From Proluteimonas luteida (GTDB lineage: Bacteria; Pseudomonadota; Gammaproteobacteria; Xanthomonadales; Xanthomonadaceae), in contig NZ_JAIWPT010000003.1 in the NCBI RefSeq assembly GCF_021191695.1, forward strand, positions 62,001 through 126,000: DNA of 64,000 bases, given 5' to 3'. Under the pieces are notes generated by a model that saw only the letters and a list, made by a program, of their open reading frames with translations, did not search any database and was not told the origin of the DNA. The first letter of the stretch is position 1; the number at the start of each line of letters is the position of its first letter. The position numbers and the translations under genes are program-made. Positions 56,683 to 64,000 of the stretch are shown here, piece after piece.

Positions 56683-59600
56683 ATGATCGTCCTCGAGGGC
56701 CAGCCGGCCCTGTCGCCGTTCCGCCGCGAACGGCTTGAATCGCGCCTGCAATCGGTTGCGCCCGCGCTGCGGCTGTGCGGCGCATGGCATGTCTACTTCG
56801 TCGAGGCCGAGCCCGGACAGACTCCGGACGACGCCACGCTGCGCCGCATCCTGGAGGTCGGCGCGGGGCCGGCGCCGGCACGCGCCGATGGCGCGGTCTC
56901 GCGCTACGTCTCGTCGCGGCTGGGCACCATCTCGCCCTGGGCCAGCAAGTCCACCGAACTGCTGCGCGGGGCCGGCCTGCCGGTGAAGCGCGTCGAGCGC
57001 GGCCTGCGCATCGACCTGCGGGGCTGGCCGCAGGCGGCGGCGACGCAGGCGGCGGTGTCGAAGCTGCTGCACGACCCGATGACCCAGTCGCTGCTCGACG
57101 ACGTCGACGCGGCCGATGCGCTGTTCGCGGTGCCGCAGCGCGGCCGGCTCGAGCGCATCCCGCTCGACCAGCTGGAGGCCGCGAACGCGCGCCTGGGCCT
57201 GGCGCTTGCCGACGACGAGATCGACTATCTGCGCACGCGCTTCGCGGCGCTGGGGCGCGACCCGTCCGACGTCGAGCTGATGATGTTCGCGCAGGCCAAC
57301 TCCGAGCACTGCCGGCACAAGATCTTCAACGCCTCGTGGACCATCGACGGCGAGGACATGCAGGTCAACGGCCGTGCGCAATCGCTGTTCGGCATGATCC
57401 GCCACACCCATGCGCAGACGCCCGAACACACGCTGTCGGCCTACAGCGACAACGCCGCGGTGGTCGAAGGCTACGCGACGCAGCGCTTCCGGCCCGACCC
57501 GGTGTCGCTGACCTACCGCAGCGAGCCGCTGGCCGACAGCGCGTTCTGCATCAAGGTCGAGACCCACAACCATCCGACCGCGATCTCGCCGTATGCCGGC
57601 GCCAGCACCGGGGCCGGCGGCGAGATCCGCGACGAGGGCGCGACCGGCCGCGGCGGCAAGCCCAAGGCGGGACTGGCCGGCTTCAGCGTCTCGCACCTGC
57701 GCATTCCGACATTGCCGCAGCCCTGGGAGGATGCCGATCCGGCGGCGCCGCGCGCGCTGAATCCGCGCATGGCCTCGGCACTGGAGATCATGCTCGACGG
57801 GCCGATCGGCGCGGCCGCGTTCAACAACGAGTTCGGCCGCCCGAACCTGCTCGGCTACTTCCGCAGCTTCGAGCTGGCGGAGTCCGAGGGGCTGGTGCGC
57901 GGATACGACAAGCCGATCATGCTGGCCGGCGGCCTCGGCGCCGTCGACCGGCCGATGGTCGAGAAGCTGCGGCTGTCCGGTGGCGATGCGGTCGTCGTGC
58001 TCGGCGGCCCGGCGATGCTGATCGGCCTGGGTGGCGGCGCGGCGAGCTCGGTCGCGTCCGGCGACAGCGCCGAGGATCTCGATTTCGCCTCGGTGCAGCG
58101 CGACAACCCGGAGATGGAGCGGCGCTGCCAGGAGGTCATCGACCGCTGCGTGGCGCTCGGCGAACGCAACCCGATCCTGTCGATCCACGACGTCGGCGCC
58201 GGCGGCCTGTCGAACGCGATTCCGGAACTGCTGCACGACTCCGGCGTCGGCGGCGTCATCGACCTCGACAAGGTGCCCAGCGACGATCCCTCGCTGTCGC
58301 CGATGCAGCTGTGGTGCAACGAATCGCAGGAGCGTTACGTCCTCGGCATCCCGCAGGACCGCGTCGCCGAGTTCACCGCGCTGTGCGCGCGCGAGCGCTG
58401 CCCGTTCGCGGTGGTCGGCATCGCCACGGCCGACGAGCACCTCACCGTCGGTTTCGGCGCCACCCCGGCGGCCGTCGCCGACCGCAGCGTGGCGCACGAC
58501 TGGTCGATCGATCTCCCGATGGACGTGCTGTTCGGCAAGCCGCCGAAGATGCACCGCGACACCAACCGGCTGGCGCCCACGCGCTGGCCCGCACTCAACA
58601 GCCGGCTCGTCGACCTGCACGAGGCCGGCCTGCGCGTGCTGGCCCATCCGACCGTGGCCGCCAAGCAGTTCCTGGTCACCATCGGCGACCGCAGCGTCGG
58701 TGGTTTGACCGCGCGCGACCAGATGGTCGGGCCGTGGCAACTGCCGGTCGCCGACTGCGCGATCACGCTGTCGGGCTTCGACGGGTTCACCGGCGAGGCG
58801 ATGGCGATCGGCGAACGCACGCCGCTGGCCCTGCTAGATGCCGCCGCCGCCGCGCGCATGGCGGTCGGCGAGGCGGTGACCAACCTGTGCGCCGCGCCGG
58901 TCGAGAGCCTGGACCGGGTCAAGCTGTCGGCGAACTGGATGGCCGCGGCCGGGCACCCCGGCGAGGACGCGCGCCTGTTCGACGCGGTGCGCGCGGTGGC
59001 GATGGAGCTGTGCCCGGCGCTGGACCTGGCGATCCCGGTCGGCAAGGACTCGCTGTCGATGCAGACGCAGTGGGTGGGGGAAGCCGGGACTCGGGAAAAA
59101 CAGGACGCTGCGGGCGCCGGCGAAGCTGCTTCCGCGAATCACGAATCCCGGCTCTCAACGACCGCGCAGTCGGTCATCGCGGATCGCACCACGCACAAGG
59201 TCGTGTCTCCAGTCTCGCCGATCATCACCGCGTTCGCGCCGGTCGACGACGTGCGCCGGCAGCTGACGCCGCTGCTGTCGCGCGCGCCCGGTACCGAGCT
59301 GTGGCTGATCGGCCTGGGCGCCGGCAAGCAGCGCCTCGGCGGCTCGGTGCTGGCGCAGTGTTTCGACGGATTCGGCGGGGCGTGCCCGGATGTCGACGAC
59401 GCGACGCGTCTGAAATCCTTCTTCGAGCTGATGCGCGAGGCACGCGCGGCCGGGTTGCTGCTCGCCTATCACGACCGCTCCGACGGCGGCGCCTTCGCGA
59501 CGCTGTGCGAGATGGCGTTCTGCTCGCACACCGGCATGGACATCGACCTCGACGGCTGGGGCGCGGACCGCAGCCAGGATGCGCTGCGCACGCTGTTCTC

Positions 59601-60708
59601 CGAGGAACTGGGCGCGGTGGTGCAGATCGCCGCGGAGGACCGCGCCGAATTCGCCGACCTGGTCGAGCGGCATGGCCTGATCGAATGCGCGCAGCGCATC
59701 GCGCGGCCGAACGCATCGGCCGCGATCCGCGTGCTCGATGGCGACGACGTCCTTGCCGAATGGCGCTGGGAGGCGCTGTTCGATGCCTGGTGGTCGGTGA
59801 CGCATGCGATGCAGGGGCTGCGCGACGAGCCACGGTGCGCCGACGAGGAGCACGCGCATGCGCGCCGCTTCGACGCGCCGGGCCTGAAGCCGAAGCTGAC
59901 GTTCGACCCGGCCGAGGCCGTCGATGCACCGTGCATCGGTACCGGCGTGCGTCCGCGCATCGCGGTCCTGCGCGAGCAGGGCGTCAACGGCCAGATCGAG
60001 ATGGCCGCCGCGTTCGACCGCGCCGGCTTCGACGCGATCGACGTGCACATGAGCGACCTGATCGCCGGCCGCGCGGATCTGGCGACGATGCAGGGCCTCG
60101 TCGCCTGTGGCGGCTTCAGCTACGGCGACGTGCTCGGTGCGGGGCGCGGCTGGGCGACGTCGATCCTCGAACGTCACCAACTGCGCGACATGTTCGCCGC
60201 GTTCTTCGACCGCGGCGACAGCTTCGCGCTCGGCGTCTGCAACGGCTGCCAGATGCTGTCGCAGCTCAAGGCGATCATTCCCGGGGCGCAGCACTGGCCG
60301 CGCTTCCTGCGCAACCGCAGCGAGCAGTTCGAGGCGCGCCTGGGCCTGCTGGAAGTGCTCGACTCGCCGTCGCTGTTCTTCGCCGGCATGGCCGGCTCGC
60401 GGATCCCGGTGGCGGTCGCGCACGGCGAAGGCCGGGTGGCGTTCGACGCTGCGGCCGAGCGCGCCGCGGCGCGGGCGACGCTGCGCTATGTCGATGGCGA
60501 TGGCGTGGCGACGACGTATCCGGCCAACCCCAACGGCTCGGAGGACGCCATCGCCGGCCTGTGCACCGACGACGGCCGCGTCAGCATCCTGATGCCGCAT
60601 CCCGAGCGCACGCCGCGCACGGTCAATCTCAGCTGGGCACCGGCCGACTGGCCGGACGACAGCCCGTGGCTGCGGATGTTCCGCAACGCGCGTCGATACG
60701 TCGGCTGA
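56683..60708 (+). CDS. purL: Phosphoribosylformylglycinamidine synthase
   Basis: Makes FGAM from FGAR, ATP and glutamine in purine synthesis. The 1341-residue single-chain enzyme has the N-terminal domain, the FGAM synthase core ([68 protein letters not shown]) and a C-terminal glutamine amidotransferase domain with catalytic Cys near 1186 in GVCNGCQML. Compared with the usual 1295 it is longer. Residues about 800-824 ([20 protein letters not shown]) are an in-frame insertion encoded by an inverted repeat of the GGGATTSG family, in a loop just before [20 protein letters not shown]. The frame is intact, so the enzyme is probably active. Confidence 0.97.
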   Translation: MIVLEGQPALSPFRRERLESRLQSVAPALRLCGAWHVYFVEAEPGQTPDDATLRRILEVGAGPAPARADGAVSRYVSSRLGTISPWASKSTELLRGAGLPVKRVERGLRIDLRGWPQAAATQAAVSKLLHDPMTQSLLDDVDAADALFAVPQRGRLERIPLDQLEAANARLGLALADDEIDYLRTRFAALGRDPSDVELMMFAQANSEHCRHKIFNASWTIDGEDMQVNGRAQSLFGMIRHTHAQTPEHTLSAYSDNAAVVEGYATQRFRPDPVSLTYRSEPLADSAFCIKVETHNHPTAISPYAGASTGAGGEIRDEGATGRGGKPKAGLAGFSVSHLRIPTLPQPWEDADPAAPRALNPRMASALEIMLDGPIGAAAFNNEFGRPNLLGYFRSFELAESEGLVRGYDKPIMLAGGLGAVDRPMVEKLRLSGGDAVVVLGGPAMLIGLGGGAASSVASGDSAEDLDFASVQRDNPEMERRCQEVIDRCVALGERNPILSIHDVGAGGLSNAIPELLHDSGVGGVIDLDKVPSDDPSLSPMQLWCNESQERYVLGIPQDRVAEFTALCARERCPFAVVGIATADEHLTVGFGATPAAVADRSVAHDWSIDLPMDVLFGKPPKMHRDTNRLAPTRWPALNSRLVDLHEAGLRVLAHPTVAAKQFLVTIGDRSVGGLTARDQMVGPWQLPVADCAITLSGFDGFTGEAMAIGERTPLALLDAAAAARMAVGEAVTNLCAAPVESLDRVKLSANWMAAAGHPGEDARLFDAVRAVAMELCPALDLAIPVGKDSLSMQTQWVGEAGTREKQDAAGAGEAASANHESRLSTTAQSVIADRTTHKVVSPVSPIITAFAPVDDVRRQLTPLLSRAPGTELWLIGLGAGKQRLGGSVLAQCFDGFGGACPDVDDATRLKSFFELMREARAAGLLLAYHDRSDGGAFATLCEMAFCSHTGMDIDLDGWGADRSQDALRTLFSEELGAVVQIAAEDRAEFADLVERHGLIECAQRIARPNASAAIRVLDGDDVLAEWRWEALFDAWWSVTHAMQGLRDEPRCADEEHAHARRFDAPGLKPKLTFDPAEAVDAPCIGTGVRPRIAVLREQGVNGQIEMAAAFDRAGFDAIDVHMSDLIAGRADLATMQGLVACGGFSYGDVLGAGRGWATSILERHQLRDMFAAFFDRGDSFALGVCNGCQMLSQLKAIIPGAQHWPRFLRNRSEQFEARLGLLEVLDSPSLFFAGMAGSRIPVAVAHGEGRVAFDAAAERAAARATLRYVDGDGVATTYPANPNGSEDAIAGLCTDDGRVSILMPHPERTPRTVNLSWAPADWPDDSPWLRMFRNARRYVG
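59082..59153. repeat. GGGATTSG-family inverted repeat inside purL
   Basis: AGCCGGGACTCGGGA (59082-59096) and, on the other strand, AGCCGGGATTCGTGA (59153-59139) match at 13 of 15 positions. They flank about 42 unique bases. The insertion keeps the reading frame. Confidence 0.65.
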
Positions 60709-60732
60709 CGCGCACTGAGGCAGAGGACGGAA

Positions 60733-60750
60733 CCGCCCGCAGTCGGGCGG
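60733..60750 (+). terminator. Hairpin after purL
   Basis: CCGCCCG and CGGGCGG (60733-60739, 60744-60750) pair around CAGT, 25 bases after the purL stop. There is no T run. Confidence 0.4.
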
Positions 60751-61289
60751 CAGGCGGCTCCCAATCTCCCACCTCTCTCGCCCTCGGATTCCGGTTCGGG
60801 ATGTGCGGCTGCGCGCTTCCCGCGCGCGGCCTCGTTCCGCATGCGGTTCGAGGCCCGACAGCGCCCATCCGCGCGAACCGCGTGGCAGCGCGGTTTCCCT
60901 GTGTTCAGCATACGGAGGGGAATGGTTTTCTGGCACCGCGGAGCTTTGTAAATCAATGGGTTATGAGAATTCTCACGACATGTGGGCAATTTCTTCCGTA
61001 ACTGTCTGATTGCAAAAGAGTCTTCCCAGTGTTCTGGAATCGTCAGCTTGTGACGCTTGACGGCGGAGTCGGCCCGGAGGGAGTATCGAGTCACAGATTC
61101 GCGTTCGGGGACGATTCAAGTTGCATACAACTTCCCTTCAGCTACGGCCCATCGAGGCCGGCGACATCGTCACCTCCTCCGGGGTGGCCTCCGTCTGAAC
61201 CGCAGCCACAGCCGCATGGTCGTCGCACGACCCTGCGGCTTTTTTTTGCCGCTTTTTTCTCAATCCACGCATTTCCAGAGGCAGTCTCG
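60751..61289 (+). other. Long leader region of the adhesin gene, AT-richer than the window
   Basis: The region between purL and the adhesin has no convincing gene. Bases 60930-61060 are noticeably AT-rich and contain the 12-bp palindrome TGAGAATTCTCA (60964-60975). A small stem, AAGTTG-CATA-CAACTT, lies at 61118-61133. A strong terminator follows at 61210-61247, only 42 bases before the adhesin ATG. The layout suggests a regulated leader, or a small upstream transcript. Confidence 0.5.
61210..61247 (+). terminator. Intrinsic terminator upstream of the adhesin
   Basis: AGCCGCA (61210-61216) pairs with TGCGGCT (61234-61240), and GGTCGT with ACGACC inside it, around CGC. Eight Ts follow from 61240. 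It would stop transcription before the adhesin unless read through. Confidence 0.8.
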
Positions 61290-64000
61290 ATGAATCGCAT
61301 CTATCGCAAGGTTTGGAACCGTTCGTTGAACCAGGTCGTCGTGGCCTCCGAACTGGCTTCCGGCGACAGTGCCGGCGCGCAGGACGCCGGCGGCAGTCCC
61401 GCGCATCGCCGCTCCACCCTGATGGTTGCCGTGAGCGTGCTGCTGTTCGGCATGGCCTCGCCCTGGGCGATCGCGCAATCGGTGGAAGTGGGCGGCAATG
61501 CGCCCTGCGTGGTCACGAGCGGCGGCAGCGAGACCGTCGACGATTGCGCGGTGGACGGAACGGCCTCCGCGACCGGCAGCAATTCGACCGCGGTGGGTGC
61601 GGGGACCACGGCATCGGGCACGCAGGCGGCGGCGTTCGGCTACGCGGCCAGTGCGACGGCCGGTTTCACCACAGCGGTGGGCGGAAACGCGTCGGCCAGT
61701 GCGTTCAACAGCACCGCGCTGGGCAACTATGCCCAGGCGTCGGGCTCCGACAGCCTGGCGGTCGGCGCCGACAGCTATGCGGCGGGGGTCAGCAGCACCG
61801 CGGTGGGGCAGGGCAGCATCGCGTCGCAACAGGCGAGCACGGCGCTGGGCGGCGTCGTCGGCGGCTTCTCCGCGGAAGCCACTGGCGCGGGCGCGACCGC
61901 GCTGGGCGCAGGTGCGGGCGCGACCAACGACCTGACGACGGCCGCCGGCACCTTGTCCTGGGCCGACGGCGTGGGCTCCACGGCGGTGGGCTACAACGCC
62001 TACGCGGCAGCCGACGGCAGCGTCGCGCTGGGCCGGGGCGCGTATGCCGACCGCGCGAACACGGTCTCGGTGGGCAGCGCGGGCGCGGAGCGCCAGGTCA
62101 CCAACGTGGCGGCGGGTACCCAGGCCACCGACGCGGTCAATCTCGAACAGCTCGAAGAAGCGACGCAGCACAGCAAGTACTTCGCCGCGAACGGCAACGA
62201 TGCCGATGCCACGGATGATCCGGGCGCCTACGCCGAAGGCCTCAACGCCACCGCGATCGGCGACGCCAGCAATGCGATCGGCGATGGCGCGTCCGCGCTC
62301 GGCAGTGGCGCGATGGCGTACGGCCAGAACGCCACCGCGGTGGGCATGAACGCCGTTGCATGGGGCCAGAACAGTGCGGCGATCGGTGCCGGGGCCGAGG
62401 CCGGCGGCGCGGCGAGCGTCGCGATCGGCGGCAATGCGGTCGACGAGGACGGCGAGCCACTGCTGTCGCTGGGCGGCGTGCCGGTGGAGACTTCCGCGAC
62501 CAGCGCAGGCACGGCCGGCACCGCGGTCGGTGCCAGTGCGGAGGCCTCCGGCTTCGCGGCGTCCAGCCTCGGCGTCGGTGCCTATGCCAGCGGCCAGCAG
62601 GCGACGGCGGTCGGTGCCGTCGCGACGGCGGCGGGTGACTTCTCGACCGCGCTGGGCACCCAGGCCGCGGCCGTCGGGACCAGCAGTGTCGCGGTCGGCG
62701 GACCGGCCGACCTGATTCCCGGCTGGGGCCTGCTGGTGTCCACCACGGCCGGCGGCGACAACGCGGCGGCCTTCGGCGCGGGCGCCTCCGCATCCGGCGA
62801 CAACAGCGCCGCGGTCGGCGCCCTGTCCGCGGCGGACGGTACCGGCAGCGTCGCGGTCGGGTATTTCGCCTATGCGGCGGGCGTCAACGCGGCCGCGATC
62901 GGCAACGATGCCTGGGCGTCCGGCGCGGACAGCGTCGCGCTGGGCTACTACAGCACCGCGACGGCCACCAACAGCGTCGCCCTGGGTGCGAACTCGTGGG
63001 CCGACCGTGCCAACACGGTGTCGGTCGGCGATGTCGGCGACGAGCGCCAGATCACCAATGTCGCGGCGGGCACCGAGGACACCGATGCGGTGAACCTGGC
63101 ACAGCTCGACGCCGTGGCCGAGGTCGCCGAAGAAACCAGCCGCTACTTCAAGGCCAGCGGCGACGGCGAGGCCTACGTCAGCGGCGAGGAGGCAACCGCG
63201 GCGGGGTCCGATGCGTTCGCCGACGGCGATTACGCGACCGCGGTCGGTGCCGGCAGCAGCGCCTACGGCACAGGCGCTTCGGCATTCGGTACCGGCACGA
63301 CGGCGGACGGGCAGTTCGCGACCGCGTCCGGTTACGGTGCGGTGGCGTCGGCGGATTCGGCCACGGCGGTGGGCGGGTCGTTGTACTACGAAGAGGGCGG
63401 TGTCGTTCTGGACCAGACCACGACCGCTTCGGAGGTCGGTGCGACGGCGCTGGGCGCGGGCGCACAGGCGACGGAGGCCTTCGCGACGGCGACGGGCGCC
63501 GCGTCGGTGGCCAGCGGGCTGCAGTCGACGGCGACCGGCTACAACAGCCAGGCGACCGGGCTGGCGTCGACGGCCAACGGTGGCTTCACCGAGGCGACCG
63601 GCGACTTCGCGACCGCGCTGGGCTATGGGGCGGAAGCGAGCAATACGCGCACCACCGCGGTCGGCATCGGCGCGACCGCCAGCGGCACCAATGCGACGGC
63701 GCTCGGCAACACGGCCACGGCCAGCGGCACGGTGGCGGTGGCCGTGGGCTCGTCGTCGCAGGCCAGCGGCCTCAACAGCATCGCGGTCGGCGGCTCGGCA
63801 TGGGCGACGGCGGACAACACCACGTCCTTGGGTCAACTGGCCTGGGCAACGGCGACCGGTGGCACGGCGATCGGCCGTGATTCCTATGTCTACGGCACCG
63901 GCATCAACGCGACCGCGATCGGCCTGAGCGCCTGGGCCAACGGCGCCAGCAGCGTGGCGCTGGGCGCGGGCTCGCGTGCGAGCGAGGAGAACGTGGTGTC
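61290..64000 (+). CDS. Trimeric autotransporter adhesin (YadA-like), 3' end beyond the window
   Basis: The frame opens at ATG 61290 with AGAGG upstream and runs to the window edge (903 codons so far). Residues 1-23 (MNRIYRKVWNRSLNQVVVAS) are an extended signal peptide region of the ESPR type. A hydrophobic signal (TLMVAVSVLLFGMASPWAIA, about 43-62) follows. The rest is a head built of many 14-15 residue repeats of the type STAVGxxAxAxG. Two neck modules (TVSVGxxGxERQxTNVAAGT, near residues 262 and 576) each lead into KYFAANG or RYFKASG and a new head. The stalk and C-terminal YadA anchor must lie beyond the window. By family it sits in the outer membrane and mediates adhesion. Confidence 0.93.
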   Translation, partial: MNRIYRKVWNRSLNQVVVASELASGDSAGAQDAGGSPAHRRSTLMVAVSVLLFGMASPWAIAQSVEVGGNAPCVVTSGGSETVDDCAVDGTASATGSNSTAVGAGTTASGTQAAAFGYAASATAGFTTAVGGNASASAFNSTALGNYAQASGSDSLAVGADSYAAGVSSTAVGQGSIASQQASTALGGVVGGFSAEATGAGATALGAGAGATNDLTTAAGTLSWADGVGSTAVGYNAYAAADGSVALGRGAYADRANTVSVGSAGAERQVTNVAAGTQATDAVNLEQLEEATQHSKYFAANGNDADATDDPGAYAEGLNATAIGDASNAIGDGASALGSGAMAYGQNATAVGMNAVAWGQNSAAIGAGAEAGGAASVAIGGNAVDEDGEPLLSLGGVPVETSATSAGTAGTAVGASAEASGFAASSLGVGAYASGQQATAVGAVATAAGDFSTALGTQAAAVGTSSVAVGGPADLIPGWGLLVSTTAGGDNAAAFGAGASASGDNSAAVGALSAADGTGSVAVGYFAYAAGVNAAAIGNDAWASGADSVALGYYSTATATNSVALGANSWADRANTVSVGDVGDERQITNVAAGTEDTDAVNLAQLDAVAEVAEETSRYFKASGDGEAYVSGEEATAAGSDAFADGDYATAVGAGSSAYGTGASAFGTGTTADGQFATASGYGAVASADSATAVGGSLYYEEGGVVLDQTTTASEVGATALGAGAQATEAFATATGAASVASGLQSTATGYNSQATGLASTANGGFTEATGDFATALGYGAEASNTRTTAVGIGATASGTNATALGNTATASGTVAVAVGSSSQASGLNSIAVGGSAWATADNTTSLGQLAWATATGGTAIGRDSYVYGTGINATAIGLSAWANGASSVALGAGSRASEENVV

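Noticed and set aside
61060..61250. c-di-GMP-I (GEMM) riboswitch before the adhesin
   Set aside because: The conserved core of that riboswitch is not found; only generic hairpins and a terminator are visible.

Overview
The window is about 70% GC and is packed with housekeeping genes. Their content and order fit a gammaproteobacterium of the Xanthomonadaceae/Lysobacteraceae (a Luteimonas- or Lysobacter-like bacterium). Pointers to this are the def-fmt-rsmB locus divergent from lysM-dprA-smg-topA-tsaC, pepA-holC-valS divergent from lptF-lptG, an xerD-dsbC pair, an ESPR-type trimeric autotransporter, and intergenic palindromic repeats typical of the family. The taxonomic call is inference. I saw no tRNA, rRNA, insertion sequence, prophage or CRISPR array.

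Layout. 1-4035 (-): 5' nine-tenths of gltB, cut by the window edge. 4497-12651 (-): tsaC, topA, two GYF-domain membrane proteins, smg, dprA and a LysM protein. 12789-15693 (+): def, fmt, rsmB. 15746-18763: three glycosyltransferases. 18767-23055 (-): an LpxL/HtrB-like acyltransferase, two bacterial PH-domain proteins and a GTP cyclohydrolase II-like protein. 23186-30596 (+): dtd, rpoD, a small membrane protein, an AsmA-like protein, a DUF6445 oxygenase-like protein and a DAHP synthase with an aromatic leader peptide and terminator. 30627-38531: an HI0933-type flavoprotein (-), a DAO-type oxidoreductase (+), a GIY-YIG/GNAT fusion (+), a CoA-transferase (-), and a MurG-like protein overlapping a PYROXD2-like oxidoreductase (+). 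38916-42793 (+): glnE and rpoH. 43200-50802 (-): pepA, holC, valS, ndh, zupT in transcription order. 50934-53125 (+): lptF-lptG. 53708-60708: an RDD protein (-), then xerD, dsbC and purL (+). 61290-64000 (+): the start of a large trimeric autotransporter adhesin, cut by the window edge.

How the genes work together. Several genes build the envelope: lptF/lptG export LPS, the acyltransferase and glycosyltransferases make it, and the LysM protein, MurG-like protein and adhesin act on or at the cell surface. Translation and protein maturation are covered by valS, def, fmt, rsmB, dtd and tsaC. DNA topology and recombination are covered by topA, dprA, xerD and holC. The housekeeping and heat-shock sigma factors, rpoD and rpoH, are both present.

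The most interesting signals are regulatory or repeat-derived. rpoH has a textbook sigma-E promoter overlapped by a CIRCE-like palindrome (9 bp arms, 9 bp spacer). The DAHP synthase gene is preceded by a short reading frame rich in Tyr/Trp/Phe and a strong intrinsic terminator, which looks like attenuation. Repeat-derived sequence lies in frame inside purL and probably valS, and it forms the 3' end of pepA. A 120-bp hairpin-bearing unit is tandemly repeated after lptG, and its relatives follow xerD; in both places the stop codon lies at the element junction. A frameshifted remnant of a dtd 3' end lies between dtd and rpoD.
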